This document shows, piece after piece, positions 40,287-50,188 of a stretch of 64,000 nt of DNA. The notes below the pieces were generated by a model that was not told the origin of the DNA, did not search any database, and saw nothing but the letters and a program-made list of their open reading frames with translations. The translations under genes were made by a program, and so were the position numbers. Positions within the stretch are counted from its first letter, which is position 1. Each line of letters starts with the position of its first letter. The stretch is from Zygosaccharomyces rouxii (Eukaryota > Ascomycota > Saccharomycetes > Saccharomycetales > Saccharomycetaceae): NCBI RefSeq assembly GCF_000026365.1, contig NC_012991.1:1240001-1304000 (forward strand), given 5' to 3'.

Positions 40287-41522
40287 TTAATCCTGGTCTT
40301 TGGCAAGTAAATTATCCAGGATATCTTGGAATCTACCATGGGATGCTCTGTTGGCCTTTTTTAGTATATCTTCTGCCACTTTGTAGGCCTTTTCTTGTTC
40401 TGAAGATTGGTAGTCATGCAAGTTACCCAAATCGATGTATGCTTCCGCGACTTCTACCCAAGTCTCTGGCTCGTCCTCCACTTGTGCCTTTTCCAAGTAG
40501 TCAAGAGCAGTACGGGTATGGGAGAGTGCCTCCTTTTGAGCCTGCTTGATTTCCTTTGGTACTTCTTTGTCCTCTGTTTCTTCCTCTTCATCTTCGTCGT
40601 CGTATTGTTGCATGAATACGCTTGTAGGTTCTTCTGCCGCTTTCAAGAAAAGATGTCCCAGAGTTCTGGCGACGTTACGGCGAAGTGTGGTTTCTTCAAT
40701 GTTCTCGAACAGCTTAACCATCGTTTCCTTTAACCAAGCGTAGTTTTCTGGTATGGCTTTTTGAAGGCGGTAAAGTGGGTGCTTTTTGTTTAATTTCACA
40801 GGTTCTATTTCGTCTTCTTCATCACTATCCAACCCTTCGTCGATGTTGTTACCATGACCGAAATTTTCCAACATGTCTAAGAGATCGTCAAACATCTGTA
40901 GCACCTCGTAGGCCAATTCTAAATCTTTCTCAACGTTAAAACATTTTTTAGCCCTTTGCAATTGTTCAAATAGATCCAGATTGACATCTTCAGGTTTACT
41001 GTCAACTGTTAATTTGGAAATAAACTGCAATGGGATACGTTGAAGTATTATCTTGGAAACAGCAAGTTGTAATAGCTGTGAGTCTTTAGAAGTTTTTTCC
41101 ATACCGATTTCAGCCCATTCCAAAGCCTGATCAAAATATTGTGAAACGTCCTCACCCTCTTGTTCAGTCTTGAAGATGGTCAGTTCTGATAATGCCAACG
41201 CATAGATCGCATAGAACTCGTCGTTGAGAAGTTTTTTAGTCTTTTCGTCACTATCGGATTGACGCAATAATCTATCGCACTCGTGGATTATACCGTTTAA
41301 AACGTATTCACTTTCTCTATCACTGTGAAAGTAATTGTTCCAAAGCCCCTTCAATTGTGTCAATTCATCGTCTAAATCAGCGTTTTCATCCATTTCCACT
41401 TGAATTTGATCTGCACCTGGTGCTGGTGAATTTCTATTAGGCTCATTATTAGAGTTCGAATTGTCGACCTTTCTCTTCTTTTCCTTGTTCTTTTGACCTA
41501 AACCCAAAGCTCTCTTAGCCAT
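40287..41522 (-). CDS. ETT1: Nuclear translation-termination enhancer Ett1
   Basis: 411 aa (Sc 412). It is a nuclear protein that interacts with the hydroxylase Tpa1 and influences stop-codon recognition and readthrough. The sequence is acidic and helical, with TPR-like repeats (for example [20 protein letters not shown] and the C-terminal [17 protein letters not shown]). A basic N-terminus [16 protein letters not shown] looks like a nuclear localisation signal. It sits between BET3 (YKR068C) and MET1 (YKR069W), interleaving YOR051C as expected before genome duplication. CTCATC repeats occur upstream near 41630. Confidence 0.92.
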
Positions 41523-42144
41523 ATTGAATTGGTGTGGATGGTATATGGGGGCTATTTTGGACTCACATATGTGTAAATGGTCAAGAATATCGTTGTGCTC
41601 TTTATACTATACGATTTCTTTTTCATGCTCATCTCATCTCATCAAGTGATGGGCAGGAAAAAGAAAAGTCGAAGGTGACAGCGATACAAAGATACGATTC
41701 AAAAGATTTTATAAACATCTACGACAACCTCTGGAATTCGTTAAGGCTAATCGTGGGAGCACCGGGGAATCAGTCGATGTGAAAGGGCTTATATGGCTTT
41801 CTTTTCTGAAAACTTTCTAACATAAGATAGAAATGGAGCGGAAAATACATGGAGTCGTGCGTAATGGATTCAAATGGTGATTAATTCACTACTTTGTGAG
41901 TCAGAACTCCAAACTAAGGGCATAATTTCATTTACAATGTGATTAATTACTGTCATTATGGATATTTTGATTGCGCGTGATCAGAGCCACAGTGTGGCAT
42001 CTGTGGAAAAAGTTGGGCCTATCGGCGATGAGCAAGAGTTAAAGGTAGTGAATGTTATATATATTTATCAACCATTAGACAAGTGGTCCTTGTTTGAAGT
42101 ATCCTGGTATTCCCTAGGATGTTCAAGTTGATAGTCTAACGGAA
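41523..42144. other. Divergent ETT1/MET1 intergenic region
   Basis: About 620 bp. It contains CTCATC repeats near ETT1 (41630-41643) and Met31/32-type sites near MET1. No gene was recognised. Confidence 0.5.
41986..42007. promoter_or_regulatory. Met31/Met32-type sites upstream of MET1
   Basis: GCCACAGT (reverse of ACTGTGGC, 41986-41993) and a nearby CTGTGG (about 42001-42006) match the Met31/32 core, about 140-160 bp from the MET1 start. No CACGTG Cbf1 box was found in this interval. Confidence 0.55.
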
Positions 42145-43908
42145 ATGATTCAGGATGAAGTGAGTTATTCTTTGCCCCTTATGGTGGCATGTAATTGTAA
42201 GGATGAAGTACAACTAGTTGTCGGTACAAATTCATTAGGAACATGTAAAAATAGAATTAGATCGATCTTAAGAAGTGGAGCTCATGCGGTGGTAGTTTCA
42301 CCGACTCAAGAAGGTGATGTCAAACAGCTATTATCCACATTTGGTCAATATTCGAGATTTCAGCTAATAGATAGACCATGGCAGTTGTCGGATTTAACCA
42401 GTTTGGGGAGACCCCTGGTGGCCAGAGTAGTAGACAGAGTATTTGTCCAACTACCTTTGGATCAATGCCTAGTAGGAAAGGAGATTTATGAGCAGTGTAT
42501 CAAACTTAGAATACCCATTAACGTTTTCCAAAGGCCCGAATGGTCAACGTTCCATGTGGGATCTACTTATGTGGATCCACAATCTAGTGGGCTGCAGATT
42601 TCAGTCAGTACAAACGGACAGGGTTGCATCTTGGCTAATAGGATCAAAAGAGAAATAATTGCATCTTTGCCTAGTAACATTTCTCAAATAGTGTCTAATG
42701 TGGGACGATTGAGAGATCAAATAATTAATGAGGATCAACAAAAATTGATTAAAGATCATTACAACTCTACGAAGGATCTGGCACTGGCGGAAAATGTGTG
42801 GTATGGGCTAAACAGTGAATACGAATCTCAAAACTTGAACCATTTGGTTAAAGAGTTTGATATGACAGAGAGGGATCAAAAACTAAAGAGAACAAGATGG
42901 TTATCGCAGCTAATAGAATACTACCCCATGTCTAAATTGGCAGATGTATCGTTGAATGATTTAGATGGGCCTTCTGAAGAACAGCAAGGGCAGAAGCAGC
43001 AATCTGGGACCCAAGGTAAACCCAGTAACTCGGAATCTATTGAAAACGATGATAGTACCCAAAATTCTGTTGCCCTAGAAGAAAGAAAATCGCGGTCCTC
43101 TTCTCGTGGTAGAATTTCGCTCGTCGGTAGTGGTCCAGGGTCAGTCTCCATGTTGACTTTAGGTGCACTGCAAGAGATTAAAACCGCTGATATAATACTG
43201 GCAGATAAATTGGTACCCCAGTCAGTATTAGATTTGATACCAGAGGACACAGAAACGTTTATCGCTAGAAAGTTCCCAGGAAACGCAGAGCGTGCTCAAC
43301 AGGAACTTCTAGAGAAAGGTTTAACTTCGTTAAGGGAAGGTCGTAAGGTGGTGAGACTCAAACAGGGTGATCCTTACATATTTGGTCGTGGTGGTGAGGA
43401 GTACATCTTCTTCACAGAACAAGGTTATGAACCATCGGTTTTCCCAGGCCTAAGCTCGGCATTGGCTTCCACTGTAGTAGCAAGAGTACCAGCTACTCAA
43501 AGAGACGTGGCAGATCAAGTTTTGGTATGCACAGGTACAGGCCGTAAGGGCGCATTACCAGAGGCTCCAGAATACGTCAAATCGAGAACCACAGTTTTCC
43601 TAATGGCTCTACATAGAGTTGATGTTTTAGTACAGGAACTTTTGGCTCACAGTTGGGATACTGAAGTACCAGCAGCTATTGTGGAAAGAGCTTCTTGTCA
43701 TGACCAGAGAGTTACCAGAACTTTGCTGAAATATGTGCCAGAGGTCGTTGAAGAGATTGGTTCGAGACCACCAGGTCTATTAATTGTGGGTCATTCAGTG
43801 GCAGCACTAATACAGTCTTCATTGAAGACATTTGACGATTCTAACAAGTATTCTATTGAGGAAGGTTTCCAAGAGACTGACATTGGTCTAGGGGCTCTCC
43901 TCAAGTAA
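42145..43908 (+). CDS. MET1: Uroporphyrinogen-III C-methyltransferase Met1
   Basis: 587 aa (Sc 593). It methylates uroporphyrinogen III twice with SAM to make precorrin-2 for siroheme, the cofactor of sulfite reductase, and so supports methionine synthesis. The C-terminal half is a tetrapyrrole methylase: SLVGSGPGSVSMLTLGAL near residue 325, LKQGDPYIFGRGGEE, and a later GLSSALAS. The N-terminal half resembles a Met8/CysG-type domain and has no clear catalytic motif of its own. A low-complexity Gln/Ser linker joins them near residues 280-320. Gene order is YKR068C-(YOR051C)-YKR069W-YKR070W. Confidence 0.96.
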   Translation: MIQDEVSYSLPLMVACNCKDEVQLVVGTNSLGTCKNRIRSILRSGAHAVVVSPTQEGDVKQLLSTFGQYSRFQLIDRPWQLSDLTSLGRPLVARVVDRVFVQLPLDQCLVGKEIYEQCIKLRIPINVFQRPEWSTFHVGSTYVDPQSSGLQISVSTNGQGCILANRIKREIIASLPSNISQIVSNVGRLRDQIINEDQQKLIKDHYNSTKDLALAENVWYGLNSEYESQNLNHLVKEFDMTERDQKLKRTRWLSQLIEYYPMSKLADVSLNDLDGPSEEQQGQKQQSGTQGKPSNSESIENDDSTQNSVALEERKSRSSSRGRISLVGSGPGSVSMLTLGALQEIKTADIILADKLVPQSVLDLIPEDTETFIARKFPGNAERAQQELLEKGLTSLREGRKVVRLKQGDPYIFGRGGEEYIFFTEQGYEPSVFPGLSSALASTVVARVPATQRDVADQVLVCTGTGRKGALPEAPEYVKSRTTVFLMALHRVDVLVQELLAHSWDTEVPAAIVERASCHDQRVTRTLLKYVPEVVEEIGSRPPGLLIVGHSVAALIQSSLKTFDDSNKYSIEEGFQETDIGLGALLK

Positions 43909-44047
43909 TTCCTGTATAGCTCTGAATACCTTGTATTTATTGTAAAATTCGATATCGAATGAAATTTCACTACTTCTCGAACAAATAGACTAGAGACCCG
44001 TACAAGGAAGAGAAAGACATAAGAAAAAGCCCTCCAAAGTTGTGATT

Positions 44048-45106
44048 ATGATTTTCAAAAGGTTTTTGCAAAGTGCTAGCAGGAACGTTGCACTTGCCTT
44101 CGACATTGATGGTGTTCTTCTTAGGGGTAAGAACCCAATTCCAGGTGCGGGAGAGGCTCTTAGACTATTGAACCAGAGCAAGATCCCATACATTCTATTA
44201 ACCAATGGTGGTGGTTATCTCGAAAAAGAACGTACAGATTTCATTTCTAAGGTACTTAATGTGGAGATTTCTCCCTTGCAGATAGTTCTTAGCCACACGC
44301 CCTACAAGGCCTTGGTGAACAAATATGAAAGAATTCTTGCAGTGGGTACTGAAAACGTCAGAAAAGTAGCAGAGACCTATGGTTTTAAAGATGTCGTTCA
44401 CCAAACTGACATCCTTCGTTACAACCGCGCCATTGCACCTTACAGTGGTATAAGTAATGAACAGTTACAACAGTACTCAAAGGTTATTCCCAACATTGCC
44501 GACAAGAAATTTGATGCCGTTCTGGTATTCAACGATCCCCATGATTGGGCTGCTGATATTCAAGTTATTTCCGATGCACTAAACAGTAAGGATGGGTATT
44601 TAGATACTGTCAGAAGCTACAAAGATTCTAAACCATCCATTCCAATCTACTTCTGCAACCAAGATTTGCTTTGGGCAAGTGAATACCATTTGAACCGTTT
44701 TGGACAAGGTGCATTCCGTTTAATAAACAGGCGACTATACGCTGCATTGAATGACGATTTACCACTGACGGATTATGCTATCGGTAAACCAACAAAGTTG
44801 ACATACGATTTTGCCCATCAAGTATTGATAGACTGGCACAGAAAGTTGATTAACAATGATACCTCGTCACTGGAACAAAGACTACCACCACTAGGTGTTA
44901 CACCGGAAAACTCGCCATTCCAAAACGTTTACATGGTTGGTGACAACCCGGCCAGTGATATAATCGGTGCCCAGCGTTACGGCTGGAATTCATGTCTTGT
45001 CAGAACAGGTGTCTACCAAGATAGTACCCCATTAGGCGAAGTTAAACCAACAATGATCGTCAACAACGTCTACGATGCAGTTCGTAGAGTGGTCGACCAA
45101 TTATGA
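44048..45106 (+). CDS. HAD-superfamily hydrolase of the YKR070W type, mitochondrial
   Basis: 352 aa, the same as Sc YKR070W, an uncharacterised mitochondrial HAD protein. The N-terminus MIFKRFLQSASRNV is a short presequence. HAD motif I is FDIDGVLLRG (Asp nucleophile with DxDG), motif II is LLTNGGGY, and motif IV lies in YMVGDNPASDIIGAQRYGWN near the C-terminus. The subclass with a C2 cap (CECR5-like) fits. The substrate is unknown. The ATG at 44048 follows an in-frame GTG by two codons; the ATG gives the conserved length. Confidence 0.92.
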   Translation: MIFKRFLQSASRNVALAFDIDGVLLRGKNPIPGAGEALRLLNQSKIPYILLTNGGGYLEKERTDFISKVLNVEISPLQIVLSHTPYKALVNKYERILAVGTENVRKVAETYGFKDVVHQTDILRYNRAIAPYSGISNEQLQQYSKVIPNIADKKFDAVLVFNDPHDWAADIQVISDALNSKDGYLDTVRSYKDSKPSIPIYFCNQDLLWASEYHLNRFGQGAFRLINRRLYAALNDDLPLTDYAIGKPTKLTYDFAHQVLIDWHRKLINNDTSSLEQRLPPLGVTPENSPFQNVYMVGDNPASDIIGAQRYGWNSCLVRTGVYQDSTPLGEVKPTMIVNNVYDAVRRVVDQL

Positions 45107-45219
45107 GAAAGTATACAATCGTTCCCTTTTTACTGCGTACATATACAATCAAACATCATTCCTTATGAAACTCCTAAAACATCAGAATGAACCGTAATAA
45201 TAACCGAAGCGTAACCCAT

Positions 45220-45588
45220 CTATATTTGGATCTTGGGAGCCTTTGTTTGCTCAGAAACCAACTTATCTGCGTTACGTTTATGCATAGTCTCCTTACAGCT
45301 CGTTAATCCTTCACAGGCATGGTTCTCCATTAACCTGTGTTTCGAGCAGTAATGACCCTTACAAAAGTTGCAGTCCCCAATGAATTTAGAGGCTGGTGAC
45401 GTGCACTTGTCGAAATAGCACTGGTTCTTCTTCTTCTTGTTACTCTTCTTAGAAACTCGACTACCTGAATGCGATTCCTTACTACTAACGCCACCGGTAC
45501 CAACTACTACCTTAACTTCTTCAGATTGCTGTGGCTCTTGTTGTTGCTGTTGTAACTTTTGTTCTTCAATGGATGTATTTGAACTCAT
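45220..45588 (-). CDS. TMC1: AN1-type zinc finger protein Tmc1
   Basis: 122 aa (Sc 150). In Sc it is a stress-induced AN1 zinc finger protein linked to the proteasome and Cuz1-type metalloid response. The AN1 finger spans residues about 56-100, with cysteines and histidines in QCYFDKCTSPAS, DCNFCKGHYCSKHR and ENHACEG. The N-terminal third is low-complexity, Gln/Glu/Ser-rich. It occupies the YOR052C place between YKR070W and DRE2. The stop codon is TAG, used here as a normal terminator. Confidence 0.9.
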   Translation of the reverse strand: MSSNTSIEEQKLQQQQQEPQQSEEVKVVVGTGGVSSKESHSGSRVSKKSNKKKKNQCYFDKCTSPASKFIGDCNFCKGHYCSKHRLMENHACEGLTSCKETMHKRNADKLVSEQTKAPKIQI

Positions 45589-46123
45589 GCTTAGTTTATG
45601 TTATGTTATGCTAGTGGTAGTAATACAATAATCAGTATATTAATAATGAACTCCAGATAGGAGAATATTCTTGTTAATTTTGAGAAAGGGAAAACTGTTC
45701 TGTGGCAAAAACCGCTAGTGTTATTGCTTAAATAGTCGCAGATGTTTAAGTTTAAATAAGAAACAGCAACATATTGAATATTTGAGATGTTTAGGTAATA
45801 GAGGAGAAAGCTTAATTCCACCAACCGCCACCGTCCGGTCAGCAATCCTACCTATCAATATCCCGTAGAATGCGGTGAGGCGTAGGATCGAAAAGTAGAA
45901 AATATCATGAGTAGAACGGGAGGTTTCTAGAACAATCCCGTTGCCGAGAAGGCAAGAATGAATAATCAAGAAACCCTGCGGTGGCTGCAGGGTTGCTATA
46001 TTGCGCCAGACAAATCGGCCGATGCAGACAATGACACGTTATGACGATGACACACAGAATTATATGATTGTTGTGAATATGTACTTATTTTCAAATGACG
46101 ACAGATGGCGATGACAAAGGAGA
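45589..46123. other. TMC1 upstream and DRE2 downstream region
   Basis: About 535 bp. It is AT-rich close to TMC1 and more GC-rich toward DRE2. No RNA gene, repeat or supported open frame was seen. Confidence 0.45.
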
Positions 46124-47128
46124 CTACAAATCGTCCCCCATGGACGATAGATCAATCTGCTGACCCGGTTTGAAGGCAGGCAGACCCAAGTAGGGGCAAC
46201 CAGAGCACCTGAATGCATCACCCAGGGTGCATGATCCGCAACCACCGACTTTTTTCCCCTGAACAGTAAAATCAATCTCTGTAAGCTCTTGATCGGAGAA
46301 TTTAACAACTTTGTCTTGCTGCTTGCGAACACCGTCAAGTTCTTCCTCTTCTATTTCTTTTTGCCCACAGGTACAGTCCTTACAGGCCTTTCTGCGACGG
46401 GTCTTGCTTTTACCACAAGTTATCATCGTCAGTGAGGGCTCACGCATCTCGTTTTCATCGACTAGCTCATCCTCTTCAATAGAGTCGTTCTCTGTAAGTG
46501 GTGAACCAGACTTTTCGAAAAACTTGGATTTTGAGTCACTTGGGTCAGAAGAACCTTCGGACTCTTCGTCTTCGTCTTCAGAATCCAACGATACACGGGC
46601 AGGCCCCGTATGCTGCTGCTTCTGCTGTTTATTCTTAGTACTGTCATTATCTGTAGCTCTTTTGAAAATGGGTAGAGACTTCTTGGCTGTCGTTGTCGTT
46701 CCGGGCGTCGTCGTCTTCTTGTGATTACGTAATGGGACTGCCACAGGTTCGGCCTTTATACTGGCCTTCTTGATCCAACAGTAGTGGTTTTCAGACCTGC
46801 TGATCTCGAATTCATTAATCAGAGCATCTAGTTTGTAGAGATCACTTAGCCCGTAGAGTTTCCCATTAGTCTTCAAAGATTTACCAATAACACCAATAAG
46901 CTTGGATGGGAATCGTATTTCATCCGAGGCTTCTGGAGTTACGTATCGCACTTCATCATAGTGATTATCTTCTAGTTTAACAGATCCATCGTTGATCTTA
47001 TTGATTAGAAACTGTGCTTCGACAGAAACTCCCTCAGAGCGTGCCTGCTCCTGTGCGTTCACGACACTGGAGGGGTCTTCAGTAGCACCAGGATGTATTA
47101 GTACCAATCCGGTTTTGGTAGATGCCAT
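46124..47128 (-). CDS. DRE2: Cytosolic Fe-S cluster assembly factor Dre2
   Basis: 334 aa (Sc 348). With diflavin reductase Tah18 it supplies electrons to the cytosolic iron-sulfur assembly machinery. An N-terminal degenerate methyltransferase-like domain (1-130) begins [13 protein letters not shown], matching Sc. A variable acidic linker follows. The C-terminal CIAPIN1 domain has both cysteine motifs: CX10CX2CXC in [19 protein letters not shown], and the twin CX2CX7CX2C in [19 protein letters not shown]. The ATG at 47128 was chosen by similarity. The frame stays open upstream for 53 codons and includes another ATG, so a longer form cannot be excluded. The stop is TAG. Confidence 0.95.
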   Translation of the reverse strand: MASTKTGLVLIHPGATEDPSSVVNAQEQARSEGVSVEAQFLINKINDGSVKLEDNHYDEVRYVTPEASDEIRFPSKLIGVIGKSLKTNGKLYGLSDLYKLDALINEFEISRSENHYCWIKKASIKAEPVAVPLRNHKKTTTPGTTTTAKKSLPIFKRATDNDSTKNKQQKQQHTGPARVSLDSEDEDEESEGSSDPSDSKSKFFEKSGSPLTENDSIEEDELVDENEMREPSLTMITCGKSKTRRRKACKDCTCGQKEIEEEELDGVRKQQDKVVKFSDQELTEIDFTVQGKKVGGCGSCTLGDAFRCSGCPYLGLPAFKPGQQIDLSSMGDDL

Positions 47129-47360
47129 TATTAACACTGCTTTACTACTTCTTTGTCTCTTGGGTAGGTGTATAGTAGACTGAGTCAGTATGGAAGATGG
47201 ATGATTATTCTTTTGAATGAGAATAATTCGTAAAAAATTTCGGCAACTTATCACATGACGAATATGTGACATGAAAAGAAACGACAATGCGAAATTTCAA
47301 TAGTATTTATTATATAGCTACCAGTCTGTGACCCCAGGAGGCTCCTGACGAGTGGCTATA

Positions 47361-47408
47361 TCATACGGCAATACGGCCAGGTACGTTTTGGACTGCTTCT
47401 GCGGCTTC

Positions 47409-47448
<40 letters not shown>

Positions 47449-49544
47449 TCATCATCATCGTCCTCATCGTCCTCATCGTCCTCATCATCGTCCTCGTCCT
47501 TGGTCTTTTCCACTTGTGTATCGCCCTCGTCATCTTCATCGTCTTCGTCTTCCTCCTCCTCTTCTTCTTCTTCGTCCTTAGGGTACCCACCTAATTTCAT
47601 GACCACCTTGTCCACGATTTCGTTCCCATCCATCATACCACCAAGACCAATGTCACCATTTATACCCATCACCTTCTCTGATGGTTTGAATACTGTGATC
47701 CACGGCATTTCTTCCTTGATGGTCTTGAGTTGTTTCTTGGTCACCGTTGAGTTATACGTACTACTAACCATGGAAGGCGCCAAAAAGATGGGGAACATTG
47801 GATTCCAGGCTCTTATAACACTTGTCAGTAAGTTATCACATAGCCCAAGGGCAATCTTGGAAAGAGTATTAGCAGTTAGCGGAGCTACCACTAAAATATC
47901 TGCCCACCTACGCAATTCGATGTGTAAAACGGGGTCTGTGCGCTGTTCCCAGGCGTCCCATTCATCTCTGTCAACCCACACTTGAATATGAGGGGGCAAT
48001 TCTGCTTGTGTAGCGGCCAAAGAACCCTGTGGAGGCGTTCCAGGTGGTATGCTAGAATTACTGTAGACACGTTGTTGTTGCTGTTGATGCTGTTGATGAA
48101 GTTGTTGCGAGTGCTGCGAGTGCTGTTGTTGTTGCTGCTGTTGTTGTTGTTGAAGCTGCTGTGGATGCTGCTGCTGTAGCTGCTGTTGTTGTTGGTGTTG
48201 CAACAGTTGTTGTGTTAGCTGCTGTACAGGAAATGGTTGTTGTCTTTCCTGTGATTGCGAACGCACCGGTAAAGGCTGTTGTAGCGCTGGTAATGGTTGG
48301 TGCTGTGGGGTTCCCTGTTGAGTACGGCCATCTTGAGACGCCTCAGAAGAGACTCTTTGAACACCATCGACAAGACCTCTGTTTCTCTTGGAGAATCTTT
48401 TTGTGAAAAATCTTTCAGCACTTTGGGTGAGTATCACCTGAATGCTCACTCTGTCTCTACCGTAAATTTCTTCTAATTTCTTGATCATCACCTTGATTTT
48501 AAACACTGCTAAGGAACCAGTGCCACCAAACAAAATATGCAATTTACCATCATCTTGAGGTAATCGAGGATCGGTATTTTTAGCATTTTCTCTCTTTGGA
48601 ATATTTGGAGCAATCTTTTGACCAGGCTCTTCTAATACTGATTCTAATGGAATGCCGCCAGCTGGTGTCGCATTCGTATCTGTAGATTTCGGTATGTTAA
48701 CATTTTCTTTTTCGATAGGTGCACCCAATCCTTGGTTAAATCCCACAGAGGAACGGGGACTTGAGCTATTTGATCTTGATCTCGTTACTGGAGCATGCAA
48801 TGGATCTCCTACAAAGAAATGAGGATGTTCATCGCTTTTAGCAGTAACAGCAGTTGGCTCATCCTGGTTGGAGTGTGAGGACGCTGTGCCTCTTGGAGCA
48901 TGTAGCTCATATTCATTTAACCTTTTCTCCTTCAAACGCTCCGTGAGTAAACGTTGTTGCTCTGAGGAACCACTAGCAACTGCTGAAGTGGATGGCCCTT
49001 GTACTGAAGTTCCTGCATTTATTCCTGTAGCAGGACCTGCATGGTATCTGTGTTGATTGTTTGCTGGAGAAGATCTACCGTCAGGCCTATCAGACTCCAT
49101 TAGTGGACTAGATACTGCTGGTCTATGGGGTCTGTCACTTGTAGCCGTTGCTACAGGTGCAGGTGCATTTCGTTCTTTTTCCGATGAAACTCTTCCAGTT
49201 GGACCCTGTTCCAAATCACTTTCTGATGGACTCGATTGTTTGAAAGATTTCGGATCGCTAAAAGTCACTGTAGCGACTCTTTTCAGTCCAGGTTCTGGTG
49301 TGTTACTCACGACTGCCCCTGAAGTTCCACTTGCATTCATAATAGATTTAGTTTGAGAACCTGCAGGGCTTACAGAGGCCCTATGCACAGGTGATGCCTC
49401 ATTAGGGGGAGCAGAGACTGTTTCTCCCAGCGGTAAAGCGTGAGAGTATCCCATGGAACCATCAGGATTGGGCCTGTTGGCAGCAGAGGTAAACCCAGGA
49501 GATATCACTGCTGCGGGCTTTTTGTCTTTTGGAGGTCCACTCAT
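47361..49544 (-). CDS. SIS2: Sis2(Hal3)/Vhs3-type Ppz1 inhibitor and PPCDC subunit
   Basis: 727 aa. Single equivalent of the Sc paralogs SIS2/HAL3 (YKR072C) and VHS3 (YOR054C). These inhibit phosphatase Ppz1, so control salt tolerance, and form part of the heterotrimeric PPC decarboxylase for coenzyme A with Cab3. The order is a Ser/Pro-rich N-terminus (1-300), a flavoprotein core starting LHILFGGTGSLAVFKIKVMI, and a very acidic Asp/Glu tail (about 660-715). The catalytic His is kept in HIELRRWADILVV, while PSMVSSTYNS replaces the canonical PXMNXXMW motif, as in Hal3. A Gln-rich insert of about 80 residues interrupts the core. The ATG at 49544 (MSGPPKDKK) is preferred over an in-frame TTG. 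Confidence 0.95.
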
Positions 49545-50188
49545 ATGTACGGCTAATATGTGTTTCAGACTCAAATAAACTTGGAGTTAGTGGGTAAGAA
49601 AAATGCTCTATTGTGGTCTGAGTTACTAAAACTTCGTAACCGCTCTAAACCAATTACCGGTCAACCCTTCCAATCGCACTAAACCCCAGATTAGAGCCTT
49701 CGATTCTGTCTTCTCAGCTCTTGATTCCACTGTTCACTTCACTCGACTCTCCTCCAACACTTCAGTGAATTGCTCTAGTCGCCTTGTTTCGGGTAATAGC
49801 CCCAAGCATGTGGTCACGTGATTGGGTTATAGATGAAGTTGATTTAGATATGTATATTGGGAATTAGCCGCCTATGAGGACTGGTTGTATGTTAATTAAG
49901 CTCTATATAATCGGTTTAACTGCCAAGAATTGTACTGTGTTTGGAACTAGCCGCTGCGATGAAATACAAGCCATAATACATGCATAAAAAAAATAGAAAA
50001 AATAGAAAAACGCAAGAATTCAAACATTCAATGATGGTAGGAGGTATGGATAATAATATACAAAATTTCTATGATTATTTAGACGCGATCTCGACACTTT
50101 GTGCATCAATCTTGAAATATCTCTCATCTGTTCGGTATGATCTAACATTTAGAAGAGACTATAAGCGCACTACCGCTCATTGTCACCT
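49545..50188. other. SIS2 upstream and NOB1 downstream region
   Basis: About 640 bp. It includes a GTCACGTG E-box near 49814-49821. The open frame 49980-50222 overlaps the NOB1 3' end and has a low-complexity Asn/Lys start; I do not support it as a gene. Confidence 0.45.
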
